This document shows positions 46,989 to 60,163 of a stretch of DNA of 64,000 bases, one piece after another. The stretch spans positions 39,607,264-39,671,263 of the forward strand of contig OY987242.1 of assembly GCA_963920765.1 (NCBI GenBank). The letters run 5' to 3'. The stretch is from Ulota crispa. Lineage: Eukaryota; Streptophyta; Bryopsida; Orthotrichales; Orthotrichaceae. Position 1 is the first letter of the stretch, and each line of letters begins with the position of its first letter. The notes beneath the pieces are model-generated. The model had not been told where the DNA came from, searched no databases, and was given only the letters and a program-made list of their open reading frames with translations. The translations under genes were made by a program, and so were the position numbers.

Positions 46989-48026
46989 AGGTTTCCTTTT
47001 TGTCCCTACTTTGGTGACAAGGAGAAAAGATGTTGTATTTAACTAATTATGGATTATCCAAAACCCATGAATAATATTGCAAAAATAAACTTGAGTATAT
47101 TGGTTTGCAAAATATTGGAAAATAAACATAAAATATTGAGAAGTATTTGCAAAACATTGGGAGATCACCTTAGAAAGTCCATTATTACATGAATAATCTA
47201 TAACTAACTAAAACATGTCACAAACAAAGTCCAACCACTTTGTGAGCTTTCAGCCCAGCCCAGATTTTGGTTCCTGGCTGGCAAGAGAACATCTTGAAAA
47301 CTAAACTTGAACGTATTATCTAACCCTGCCGCCGATTTGTTACATCAAGAACTTAGAGACGCAATCATGAGGAGCATTGTTGTACTGAACAATACCTTTC
47401 TCACTGCAAAAACCAATGTGCATAAAAATAATATCTTGGTATGAATTTAGAAATTTCAAAGCAACATGAAATCGACAAGCCTTTGTGCCATTTTCGTAAC
47501 AGCCACTCTAGTGCTGATGTGAAACCAATGCAATCCAACTTACATCCTTTCTCAAAAGGGTTTTACACAAGCAGCCATGTCCTGCTCGATTGGACGTGGT
47601 AGAACATCAGGTGACCACGTCGTCCTGATCATTTCCCATTTCATAAATGAACTTCGAGCAACACAAATGACTACAATACAGATATTAGCGTTCAAGTCCA
47701 AAGTACATATGGTTTTGCAACCCCGTCAAAATAGCTATAAGCCGAGTATGCATACTTGCATATACAAAAAAAAAACAAAACAAAAGCCTTTGCAATAGCT
47801 TCTCACCTGCGAATTCGTCATCAGGCAAAGCAATTCGCATAAGAGATTTGGAAAAATTTGTACCTCCTATACACTAGAGCGAGCCTATCTGTAAGAGAAC
47901 GCCAATGTGAGCATAACTGGTCATAGTTTGCAGCCCTTGAGCAGAAAAGTTACTTATAGAATCGTAGTTGTTGATGCTGCATGAAGCAAAGAGCAACTGG
48001 AAAGAAGACACCGAAGAGTACGGGAA
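46989..48026. other. Convergent intergenic region between the membrane-protein gene and RDR
   Basis: No separate gene was recognised. It should contain the 3' UTRs of the plus-strand gene ending at 46506 and of the minus-strand RDR ending at 48027. Confidence 0.45.
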
Positions 48027-51000
48027 TCAGAATCCGTGCCGCCTCGTGGATGAAGACCTTTTTATGCGGAAAAGGATGTCAGATATAACCCAAGGAAAAC
48101 TGAGGAGGTGGACGTCATTCCTGCTCACAGAGGAATATTGGTCTTCTTGATGAAGGTAATCAGGGTGGTACGTCACATGATACCAAGCAGAAGCTTTAGC
48201 GTACTGGTCGTCTTCCCGGTAATCCTCCTCCTCTTCGCTGTAGTCGCTGTAATGATCCGAAAAGAACCACTCTCGTGCTTCCCGTACAAGAGCTTTCACT
48301 GCCAGACGAATTCTTTGCCTGGCCTCCCCAGCATGCTTCCGGTAATGTCTCGAGAGTCGCAAGATGTTGCCGCTCATCACTTCAGCCTCGGTCTCTATGC
48401 CATACTGGTTCATTAGGCCCATCAGCTTCCTGTCATAAGCGTGCCTATAATAATCCGCATCCATCAAAAAATCTTCGTAGCCTGATACCTGCGCATTGCA
48501 GTGATATTGTTTCGAGTTAGTTTTCACGTTACTATCAATATTTGATAAGTCAATGATCAACTTGGCTCATGACATGTTACCTGTAACTGGCGGTCATAAT
48601 TCAGCAGCATAGTCTCCTTTGATAACTTCAAGCTACTGGATTGCTCTTTGGCAGCCTCTATCACAGATCTAAACAAAACTCCAATTACGCACTCTGACTG
48701 GTACGTTTGTTTGTCCTCCTTCTCCATAAAGTCAGGGTAAAGTCTAGGCCGAAGATAAGAGGGGATAATTGCAGGTACACCCGTCTTCGGGAAATCTACC
48801 GCAACAGAAAAAAGCTGTGCAAGTGCAATGCACTTGGGGCTTCTTGCTTTGAGTGGCTCAGAGTCGGCAAACACAACATGTGCATTTGATATCTGGCCTA
48901 AGTTATCGTTCACCATATAATTCACAAAAAACTCATGAAGCTCCTACACAAAAGGCAATTGCACGAGTCTTTAGAGAAAGAGACATAGTCACAACTCTGT
49001 GCCGCAAAGTCGGTTAAATCATCAGTACGAAATGCACAGACAGACACCAATTCAGAGTGTTTCTACTAGAGCAACCAAGATTGCCGAGATTTAGACATAA
49101 TCAGATCATAGCACTCCAAAGTAGACAATCATGCTGTTATTTCCAAATAGAGTAAACAAATGAAATCCAGCACAAAACTGGGGTGTGCTGTAGAAATTGG
49201 ACAGTGATGAACTTACTGCCAAAGATACCGAATGATCCAGTTGCACTTTAGGGGCAGGGGTGTAATCCATAGGCGCCTCTGTGGTGGGAGGAATGAGTAC
49301 TTCATCCCAAGTCACAAAGTAGAGATCCCCATCCAGATCACTTCCTGAGCATTCGTTGGGATGCGGTCTGGGTTTCCATCATTTCAAAGTTAGCTAATAA
49401 ACATGTATCCAGGAACAGCAACCTCAAAAATTCTGTATATCAGTAAACATTTTTGAGCAGGTGAGGATCATGCACCTGTGACCTTCTTGAGGGAACACAA
49501 GACAGTTGACCATATGATGCAAACTTGGGATGTCGACGGCTTGCAGAACACGAACGTCACCAGGATGAACACAAGGATTTTTTGCCACTACCACTGTCCC
49601 GGTGACAACTCTGGCCACCATATTCTCGTGCGTTCCATGGTAATATCTTTGGAAATCGCTTAGCCCATCATTAAAATGGCGGCGATTCCCCGGTGCCGGT
49701 GTGAGCTGCAGAAACACCTCCCCGTAGTTGAGGTAGGAAGTCTCATCAAGGCAACCCATTAAGCATGCGCCTTTTGGTATAAAAATCCTCGAACGTGTCC
49801 GCAAATTGAGTAGCTGAAATGCCCGAAAGGCATCCATGATACTCTTCAAATACGGCTCTCTATTTGGGAGATACCCAGCCTCCAACATCTGGGTCGCCAC
49901 TTTGTGTGTTTCCTCAGAGAACGTCGCCTGCAGTAAATTAACCACCTCAGTGAACATGTTTCATATTAGCAAGAGAGAAGACCAGTCACTCCTTTGTTTA
50001 AAGCAAGTACAAGATGAATAACATCAAATGTGGCTTGTACAAAGCTATGCTCCAGGCAACACGCTATGGTGATATTACCTAGCTAGCATGCAAATCAGAG
50101 GAGCCTAAAAAAATGGTCCTACAAAATAGTGGTGTAGGTTGTATTTAGCAGGTGACACGACAACTCGATGATATACGACAGGCTCAATCTAAATTTATAG
50201 CTTGCTCGAATCAACTGAGATATCCTACAGGTCATTGCAGATTGCAAAGAAACTCATAATGGCCCACAGAAGTCAAGCTGAGCAGTGCCAATGGCAGTTC
50301 ATATCATTCACTCTTCCAAAATGATCAATGAAAAATAGATATCGTTGAGTTCTACGCATCGACAATGCAATCACGATTGTTGCCATTGCTGTGATAGAAG
50401 ACCAAACGGACGGTCTTCTTTCTACTGGAAGTTTGCCATACCTGCAAGATTTCAATAGCTGCTACAGGGTCATCCAGCATGGCATCCAATTGCGTGAGGA
50501 CGGATCTTTGCATCCGTTCAAACACGAAGTCTGGAACGCCAAGGGTGGACAAAAGTGTTATTACTTGGCGGTTCAGATAGCAGGGCAAAAATTTGCTCCA
50601 GTTCAGTATGTCAAGGCCTATGTGTGGCGAGGAGAACTTATTCATACTAGGCCGCAAGGATAGTTTTTCCTGTGAATGGGGATCAACAGCCACAACACCT
50701 TTGAACCCTCCATAGCGAATCTGGAACGCAGACGGAGTTATTCCTCCCGTTCTTTTGAAACCGCATTTACGGGTCACTTTCTCAGCAAGTTCCTTCGAAA
50801 TCTTCCCAATGCCATCGGAAAAGTTGTACTTGACGCCTGTTGAATAATCCACCCTTTCCACGTCGGGGATTAATTCTACTTCGTCTCTGGGAACTTCAAG
50901 TGTGGGAGTAGATGTTGAGAAGCACTGGCCCATGCGGGCTGCACACAATGCTACATTCCGGATGCTCAGAAAATCCCCCATCCATTCCCTGATACCTTGT

Positions 51001-52661
51001 GCCGTGATGCTATCAAGTGAAGCGAACATCCAAAAAGACTGCTCTCGCAGCTGGCTAGATGAGAACGCCAAAAACTCATATTTTTTTTCTGCTAATTCTA
51101 CGCCATCTCGCATCACTGACAATATTCTATCATACACAGGGGATCGTTCCTGGTCCACTCCTGAGGATAGTGCACCAGCCGATACACTATTCCAGTCCTC
51201 ATCAACAAAAGAGACACGAAGAAAGTTGTCAATCTTGTCAATATATTCTCGTGTCACTCGGTTTGACATGTCAATCTCTGGGCCGTAGCAGTAAACCTTC
51301 GTGGGAGTAATGTACAGACGATGCACATTCAGTAAACCTTCTTCAGGCTTGATAGCGCCCTCGTCGGAAATCTGCGTTCTCCGGTTGCGGTGCTTCTGTA
51401 AAACTCTCTTGATCCAATCCGTTGGGTCGTAACATATACTCTCGGAGCACCATATATCACGAAGGGCCAGTTTCACGTACTCAACTGGTGTTCTGTGCAG
51501 TAAGGAATAAAAGGCACTGGTAAGCTTGACGGGAAGAACGTATCCGGATTGAACCAGCACATTCAATAGAAACATAACATCAAAACCGATGTTTGTGCCT
51601 CGGGGTGCGTTGACAATGGGTACGAGGATTTGGCAGGTCACGTTTGATGCTTCCGTATGTTGTAGGACCAGCCTGCGGGGCGGGTATGGATGCGAAGCTA
51701 ACCTAAACCCAGCCAACTTTGATAAAATCTCATTTTTCATCTTCATGCTTACACTGCTTTGACATTTGAGAAGATAAGCCCAAGACTGGCCAACAGCGCT
51801 ATTTGGGGTAAAATCTGTAGCTCTAACCCAAGGCTCCTCCTTTTCGAACTTGTAAAAACTCCAGAAACCTTCCATGATCTCAGTCAAACTATCAGAAGAA
51901 GACGAATCCGCTTGTTTTCGAAAATATATCTGGGGAGGATTTCGTAGCTGCGATAAAGACAGTAGGGAACATTGATGAGAAAATAGGAGCACGAATTGCG
52001 TTAGACAAACTAAAAAAACAGGAGAGATCCGAACTTCTATAAATTGGCATCGCTTGCTTGCTACCGCTTGTTTCTTGCCCTATGCACACTGCTAACATGT
52101 CCCCTATTAAATATCACGTACCTCAAGTAAGAAGCCAGAGAATCCATCTCGTGGTAGGTTAGCAACCTGGATCGAGACAAGATCCTTGAAATGAAACTCT
52201 AGCTTGTATTCAAAAGTTCCCCTTGTTCTTTTCAGCACAAAAACATGTCTCACCCTCCTATGATTAAAGTCAAATTCCGTGGTCACTTTCGGCTGTGACG
52301 ACCATAAGACTTGCATGGTGTCTTCCTGAGTCAAGCATCCCATCTCCAGTATACCTTCCTCGAGGCTGATGAGATTATGTTTGGGCTTATGCACAATGTC
52401 CTTGCTGTGGACGTTCAACCTCAGAGCTCTAGAGCGCAATATGAGGAGGCCGGTGTTGGATAATTCTGCAGCTTTGTGGGCAGCTTCTTGATCTTCGAAC
52501 TGGACTATGGCTTTCCCCATGGACCTCAAAGTGTTCTTGTTGTATTGGATTTCCGCCGAGAAGATGGTACCTTGACCGACACATCCCTCCAAGAACCTGA
52601 CCAGTTCTCCCGCATGTGCTTCCCAGGGAATATTGCTCACGAAAGTCTTCACTTTCTCCAT
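48027..52661 (-). CDS. RNA-dependent RNA polymerase, RDR1/RDR2 type, six exons
   Basis: RDR copies single-stranded RNA into double-stranded RNA for Dicer-like enzymes in RNA silencing. Exons on the minus strand: 52661-52122, 51947-50442, 49927-49476, 49367-49217, 48943-48581 and 48488-48027. All junctions are GT-AG and keep phase, giving about 1157 residues, normal for RDR1/RDR2 (about 1110-1135). Residues 5-95 resemble the N-terminal RRM-like domain of this clade (TFVSNIPWEAHAGELVRFLE, closest in feel to RDR2). The core includes VKYNFSDGIGKIS and IRYGGFKGVV (exon 2), CLDETSYLNYGEVFLQ (exon 3) and the catalytic DLDGD at residues 843-847 (49339-49325, exon 4), with the three metal-binding aspartates present. 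DLDGD places it in the RDR-alpha class. The C-terminal exon ends with LLSFPWVISDIL, typical of the clade. No break is seen, so it looks functional. RDR1 and RDR2 cannot be told apart here without a tree. Confidence 0.94.
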
Positions 52662-54983
52662 ACCTCACCAAGCGGACGGTAATCTGAAAGAGTCTAGAGA
52701 CTTCCGCTGATGAAAGGTCCGCGCTGTTTAGACAGCTATGTATAAATGGACACCTCGGAAAATTTGAAGGGCTCTGTGATACACCAGCAGAAATTTAGTT
52801 GCAAAGATGGCGAACCTGGCATTTCCATAGAGACGTATTACGCTCTCATAGATCTTCCTCAGTCAATTGCCTATCACTTAACAGTTCGATTCACAAATGC
52901 TTCCCAACATCGAACCAACAAGACCTCATTTGACCTACGATTTCTAAATTCCAGAATAATAAGAATTGAAGAGTCCGGCTGAAGCTCACGGTCAAAAGCC
53001 AACAAGAGTAACATCAAAAAATTCAAAGCAATAATAGAGTTCATGAGAAAAGGGTGCAGTAGTCTGAGAACCAAGGAAAAAGACAATTTTAAAGTGCAAG
53101 AGTACCCCTACCGACCTACCGTATGACACAATATCAGCAGTACTACAATTTGTGAGCAACACACGAGCATTACGAGGATACAAGAAATCACTTGGATAAA
53201 ATTAAACTATGGTGTGGTGTACGCTATGCTAAATTGACTGGATATGGACAATGAAACATGACACCATCTCCAGCTAAATTCGGAAGAAGAGAAGATCGAA
53301 CCAGACAAGTGAAATGGAATCATCATCCAACAAACAAACAACAGAGAGATACATGGAGAAATATACACTTGTCTCTTGAGTCCAAGTAGGCGCTTGAGCA
53401 CTTAATATTTCCCGACGATGAAAAATTCAGGGACGCCAGGAGCAGTGTCCCGCTGTATTTGACAAGGCCTTTTCAGTCGTCAAAGCTTTGAGCTGCACAA
53501 CAAATAGCTATGTCAGTTCACGAGAAACTGGTACCCTCAGTTTGTGGCAGACGAATATTGTTCAGCATGAGTCGCAAAGTGAATGTAAAAACATGCATTA
53601 ATGAATCAGCATGATAAGTCACATACCTTGACGGAAAAAGGCCTACAGTCAGTGAAAGCAAGCTGCAAACTGTAATCACTTGTAATTTGCGCAGACAAGG
53701 ACAAAAAGGTGGATCAAATATTGACGATCTTCAGCAAACGTAAAGAGAGACATCTCAAGAGAGCATTAAATGACTTGTTCAGCTTCTAAACAGCCTTGGC
53801 CATATTTTTCTCAAGAAAGACCTAATAGAGTCGATAAATAGTGGAAAGAAAGCATGAGGTATTTAATTGCACAAGTCGTCCGGCTTAAGCATTCATAACA
53901 AGCTTGAAAAACAGCAGCATCATCCTCAAAAGTGAAACATTGCGGTTCTGCAACGGCACCGGCGTACATTAGGAGTTTGCAGACTCTGAATCTCATGTCA
54001 TAACCTACGTTCAGCAGTTGCAACAACCTCACAACGCAGAACGAAAGCAGCAACGACACAGGCAACCATTAGAGAATTCCAATATCTCAAGCACGTTGTC
54101 ACTCTATCTCTCAGAGCAACGTCAACATCTTCTTGAACTTTAGATATCATCATATAGTGTCATCATCATCTGTCTTCAATTTTCTAAACAATAATATTTG
54201 AACTCTGCTTGCATAAAACACAGGAATAGCAAGGACTACAACAACACAACACACATTTGCTGGTTGGAAAGATGAGAAAGGGGAGCCTTCTTCAGCTGAA
54301 GGGTTCTTCGGCAGACCAAGTTAAGTTCTTTCAAAGCTACATATTTTCTCACCCAGAACATTGTCAGTTTGCCACCGCCAAACCTGCTTCAAGAACGTCG
54401 TCAAAGAATGCGCTTAAACATATTCCACCATGCACAAGCAATAACAGTTTCAAATCTCACCGGTGAGTCACATCCGCGACGAGATCAACCGAGCAACTCA
54501 AGCACTACAACGGCGAGTTGAATATTTGAGTATTGCCATGAATAAACAAATACATGCACAGAGCGGCTCTAAAAATTCTCAGAATCTTCAATTCCGCACA
54601 CAATACAACTCGCAGACACACACATTGAGAGAGGCAACGACAACACCCTGCAAGCTCTGAACAAAATCGTACTTTACCAGACAAGACAATTGACAACGCA
54701 CGTTCTGTGCCACAACATCACTTCTGGCACCAACTCTACTGATAAGAAGGACAAAGGGAGCAATTGCAAAGAGAGAATTAGCACTTGAGTGGAAATTGAT
54801 GATGCAAATATGGTAAACTCTTCACTCTATATATCCACTATCCACCTGACGTACAAGGGAGCAATTCTCAAATCATGAGAAACTATCAAGCTTTTATACA
54901 CCCTAAAAAGTACGAGTAATTAGCATGCACAATCACGCAAGCTAAAATATAACCAACTGATTCACACTTTATTGTTTTTTTCT
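52662..54983. other. Upstream region of RDR; no separate gene recognised
   Basis: Base composition is genic rather than repeat-like, and short frames occur on both strands, but none is recognisable. It may hold the RDR promoter and a 5' UTR with introns, or a non-coding transcript. Confidence 0.4.
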
Positions 54984-55258
54984 TGTAATAGAGCATTAGG
55001 AGTTTGTTCTAGGTCAAAGAAGATATGTTAAATAGAATATTTAGCATTGGAGAGAGAGTATATGGTAGGAGGCACCTCATAGAAAAGATCAGCCCATGAA
55101 TGTGGTTATTCGAAATGATTAGGTGAAAGAAGAGTGATTGAAAGAGTACATAGATGAGAGGGTTTCCAAACCCTCTCATCTCTTCCATTTGTATCTTATA
55201 CATTTGAGTATATCATGTGTGCCTTTGCTCTTTTATCTTCCCTATGTTTTCAATAAAT
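54984..55258 (+). repeat. 5' LTR of the copia element
   Basis: It begins TGTAATAGAGCATTAGGAG, parallel to the TGAAATAGAACATTAAAAG of the 3' LTR, and ends near CCCTATGTTTTCAATAAA. It contains an inverted repeat, GAGAGGGTTTCCAAACCCTCTC at 55157-55178 in part, shared by both LTRs. The exact 3' border is uncertain by a few bases. Confidence 0.8.
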
Positions 55259-58200
55259 TATAAGCCCACTTCTAAGAGTGTGGAGATACATCGAGGTGAG
55301 TGCAAATCACATTTGAGGTAAATAAACTTTTGGAATTCAACATTATGCTCTTGGAAGAGTTCTTTAGCTACTCTTGAGTGTTGAGGTGTTTTTTGTAGTG
55401 AGATTGCTTCTTATTTGAGCTACTTCAGCACTTGTCCTATCTTGTAGAGCATTTGGAGGATTACTTGTGCTTGTTTCTTGGTTTGTGATGCATTTGTTGT
55501 GGAAGAGGACCTTTGAGAAGTTTCACTTTTTTTTGCATGTCTTTTGGAGTCTTTGGAAATCTTGTTTTGCCTCTTGAAGAGTGGCTAATCCTCATTTAGC
55601 TTGGTGGAACACCAAATTCAAGGTTGTGGAGGTATGGACTTTGTTGGAGCTTGTTGGAGAATTTAATCTATCATATTAGAGGAGTTGATTCACTTTAGAA
55701 TTTTTTTGGAAGTCCATTTGGTATTGCACAAACTTTTGGAAGAGTAGAATTGCTAAGGGTGGAGTTGCACCACCAAAGTGCTTGTTTGAAGCACAATGAG
55801 GTGATTTATGAGTTTGTACTTGCTTTAGTTGGTTTCTACCCTTGCTTAAAATTGTTTGCTCAAGTGGATGTATAATATTTGCTGAAAGGAGGCTAAAATT
55901 ACAAGGAGTGAGTTTGAGATTGAGGTTTGAGTGATAACTTCACATTTTGGGTAGATTTTGTGCTCTTTTGAGGGTTGGGTTGTATATGTCAACCCCTTGT
56001 ATGTGGAGATACCTAGGGTTTGCTTGGGAGGTGGTTAAGTTTATTACTTCAGCCCCTTTGTGTACATAAAGAGCTAGAGATTTGCTTGAGAGGTGGTTGA
56101 GTTGCATACTTTAGCCCCTTGTTTTTGAAGCTAGCTAGCATTGAGAATGGTTGAGTTGCTTACTTCATCTTTTTGTGTGTGAAGAAAGCTAGAGTTTACT
56201 TGATTGGCAATTAAATCCTCTATTTCAATCCTTTGCTATTTTTTTGTGGCAGTGAGAGAGCTTTGAGTTGCTTACTCTAATCATGGCCACTTATAAAGGT
56301 AAGACATCCCGTGTTTTGGACAAGTTCAATAGAAACAATTTCTCTTTGTTCAATTTCAAGATGAAGATGATCTTTAATGAGAAGGATTTTTGAGACATTG
56401 TTGAGGGCAATAAGACGGCCCTTTCAAGTGAGAATGACTCCGAGGTCATTTCGACCTTCAAGAAGCGTGAAAAAACGGCATTTCGTATCTTGTGCACTTA
56501 TATGGTGGATGTACAAATCTCACACGTCAAGTCATGCAAAAGAGTTGCAGAAGCATGGAAAACTCTACGCGGCATCCACAAGACCAAAAGCTTGACCAAT
56601 GTGTTGTTTTTGAAGCGCAAGTTCTTCACCATGAAGATGCAAGAGACCGATGACCTCTTGCAATACATCAACAAGGTGAAAACTCTTGCCTACCAACTCA
56701 ATGCCCTTGATGTGCCCGTGACGCAAGGAGACATTGTCATGACTATTTTAGAGAGCTAGCCATCTTTTTATGAGAACTTGATTGTGGACATGGAGACCAA
56801 GGACATCAAGGAGCTCACCCTCACCTACGTGACGTTGCGGTTGATGCATGAAGTGACAAGGAAGAAGGTGCATTGTACCGTGGCCACGGAGAATGCGGCA
56901 TTGATTATTTGCCACAAAAGTGGTGGAGATTGAATTAAAGTTCAAGGTGAACCTTTTTTATACTTCCATCGTGGCAAATCCAGACATTTTGCTCGTAATT
57001 GCTACAAATGCAAAAATGGCAAGGGTTAAAAGGCCAACAAGGCCAAAGCAGATGAGAGTGGTAAGGACTATGCATTCATCGCCTCTCATAATGGTCCATT
57101 AAGCTTGGGGGGTGATTGGATCATGGACTCGGGAGCTACCACCCACATGTCACCTCATGAATCTCATTTTGACATCTTTAAAGTCATTTCGGCAAGGAAA
57201 GTGTTCATCAATGATAAATCGATACTACAAGCAATTAAAAAGGGCTCCATTTTTGTAGATACCCTTGTTGAGAGATGCACCAAGCGCATTTGATTTAAAA
57301 ATATATTGTATGAGCCCTAATTGCAAAGCAACCTCCTTTCAATAAGCAAGATAGTGGAGGGGTAGTTGAATGTGCAATTTGGAAGCCTTAGATGCATTGT
57401 GAGGTCTTCTAATGGAGACATCCAAGCCATGGCATCACGTGAGGGCAACTTGTATCGTTTGCAATGCAAGGTTGTGCATAAAGGAGAGAGTGCTCAAATT
57501 GCCACATCTACCAAAAATGGGCTGGTTTTGTGGCATCAACGCATGGGGCACTTGAATGTACAAAGCTTGAAGGCTCTTTCAAACTTGGTGAGTGGCTTTG
57601 ACCTTCCCAAATCCCATAGTGATGGCTTGCTCAATGCTTGTGAGAAATGCATTGAGGGCAAACAACAGCGGCACTCTTTTCCAAATGATGGTGCCACATG
57701 TGCCACCAAGGTGTTGGGCATTATACATTTAGATGTGTGTGGCCCTATGAAGACTACATCATTGGGTGGAGCAAGGTATTTTTTAATCTTCATTGACGAT
57801 CTTTTAAGAAAGATGTGGGTGTACCTTCTCAAGGCCAAGAGTGAGTATTTTGAGCGGTTTAAGGAATTCAAAGCGTTGGTGGAAAAAGAGGCACAGTGCT
57901 TCATAAAGGTATTGCGGTTCAACAACGGCGGAGAGTACACTTCCAATCAATTCAAAGCCTACTTGAAGGCCTATGGTATTGTGCACCAAACTTTAACTCC
58001 ACATACACCGCAACAAAATGAAGTGGCCGAGAGGGCCAATTGTACTATTGAGGAGATGGCTAGAAGCATGATCTATGGCTAAAAGCTTGGATTGAAGTAT
58101 TGCGTCGAGGCGGTAAGCAAAGCGGTGTACATTTGCAATAGATGCCCCACTAGTGCGGTGGATGGCAAGACTCCATAAGAAGCGTGGAGTGGAAGAAGGC

Positions 58201-59889
58201 TTTCGGTGGCATACATTATGATATTTGGGTGTGTTGCGTATGCCAAGATCCCTGATGCATCAAGGACTAAGCTTAATGCAAGGCCGTGAAGTATTTGTTT
58301 TTGGAATATTATGAGGGCTCTAAGGCATACATGCTAATTTGTTTGGAGTCTAAAAAGATCATTCAATGTTGTGATGTGACCTTTTGTGAACAAGGAAAGT
58401 TGCAAGGAGAATTAAAATTGGGTTCAAATGGAAATAGTGGTGATTTTGTTGTGGATTCATCTCCAACGCCTTTGGATAATGATGATGATGGAAAAGATGA
58501 AAATCAGCCCCTTGAGGATGGAAATGGTGACTTTGTAGAGGATGCAAGTGCAAGCCAAGGCGATGATGGCTCCAAGCCCAAGAAGATTACAAAGAAGAAA
58601 AAGATACAAAGAATTGCTCCAAATAATGATGTGGGAGGAAGCCAACATCTGGGAGGCGTGCGGCGGTCCACAAAGATAAGCAAGCTTTTGGAGGAGTGGT
58701 AAAAGAATCATATCTTTCCTCAACCATCTTCAAACTCGGATCATGCTAATGTGGTCTTTGTTCATGATTCCACTACACTGGTAGAGGCTTTGGAGTCTTG
58801 GGATGCAAACAAGTGGGAGGCGGCCATGGAGGAGGAATACCACTCCCTCCATGCCAACGGCACGTGGGAGTTGACCACCCTTCCTTCATTTTACAAGGCG
58901 GTGGGATGCAAGTGGGTGTTCAAGACCAAAAGAAATGTCACGAGAGAGATTGTGCTCCACAAAACAAGGTTGGTGGCAAGGGGGTTCTTTCAAGTCCAAA
59001 TAGTAGGTTTCAACAAGACTTTTGCTCCCGTAGCCAAGTTCAGTACTATACGGTGCATTGTGGCTCTTGGAACTTCATTAGACTTAGAGATGCACCAAAT
59101 GGATTTGATGATGGCATTCCTCAACGATGACTTGGAGGATGACATTTACATGGAGCAATCCAAGGAATTTGTGCAACGTGGTCATGAGCACCTAGTTTAC
59201 AAGCTCACAAAGTCCTTGTATGGGCTGAAACAAAGGCATGGTACCAAAAGATTGATGCATGTCTTTTGGGTTTTGGTTTTGAGAGAAGTATGGCGGACCA
59301 TAACTTATATTTTGTCCAAGTGGGAACCCATCTGATGCTTGTGCTTGAATATATTGATAACTTGATCATATTCTCTAGCAACGTGGAAACCATGAGTGCG
59401 TTAAAGGTCAAGTTGGAAGCAAAGTACAAGATGACAGACTTGAGGAAGTTGCACTATTGTCTTAGAGTGGAGTTTGCCAGAGATTAAGGTGTGAGAAACA
59501 TCACCATGAGCCAATCCAAGTATGTGGAAGAAGTGCTGAAGCGGTTTGGCATGGAAGATTGCAAACCCATTGGCACTACATTGGACATCAAAGTGAAGTT
59601 GGTGAAGCTTATCATAGAGGAAAATGATGCGGAGGCTTCGAGGATGGTGAGTGTGCCTTACATATCAGCAGTTGGATCCTTGATGTATGCCATGATGGCT
59701 ACAAGGGCTGATTTAACTTTTGCTAGAAGAAGGTGGAGAAGAGAAGCATCACATTGGAATATTGCTCAACTAAAGACATGTTGATAAATGTGATGACAAA
59801 GGCGTTGGCGAGAGATAGACATGAGCGTTTGACAAGGGCCATGGACATTGGGAACTTTGGCCATTTGCAAAGTGGAAGTGTTGAAAGGT

Positions 59890-60163
59890 TGAAATAGAAC
59901 ATTAAAAGTTTGCTCTAAACCAAAAGAAATATGCTAGGTGAGGTACTTAGCATTGGAGAGAGAGCATGTGGTAAGAGATACCTCATAGAAAAGATCAGCT
60001 CATGAGTGTGGTTATCTCATATGGTTAGATGAAGAGAGAGTGGTTGGGAAAGTATATAGAAGAGAGGGTTCTCAAACCCTCTCATCTCTTCCATTTGTAT
60101 CTTATACATTTGAATATACCATATGTGCCTTTATTCTTCTATCTTCCCTATGTTTTCGATAAA
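59890..60163 (+). repeat. 3' LTR of the copia element
   Basis: Collinear with 54984-55258. TTAGCATTGGAGAGAGAG, CCTCATAGAAAAGATCAG and CATCTCTTCCATTTGTATC are shared exactly or nearly so. A purine-rich stretch precedes it at 59871-59889. Divergence from the 5' LTR is about 15% by eye. Confidence 0.82.

Larger units (their letters stand above)
54984..60163 (+). mobile_element. Ty1-copia LTR retrotransposon, old and broken
   Basis: A fossil copia element of about 5.2 kb lies between two similar LTRs of about 275 bp. Recognisable parts follow in the copia order: gag (about 56280-56940), zinc-knuckle region and protease with a DSGATTHM motif (57105-57180), GAG-pre-integrase and integrase (about 57470-58080), reverse transcriptase (about 58750-59490) and remains of RNase H (about 59490-59860). 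Integrase before reverse transcriptase marks Ty1-copia rather than Ty3. The coding part carries roughly ten breaks and cannot be functional. The LTRs differ at about 15% of positions by eye, so the insertion is old. I could not confirm a target-site duplication. It separates the RDR upstream region from the gene at 62107. Confidence 0.92.
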
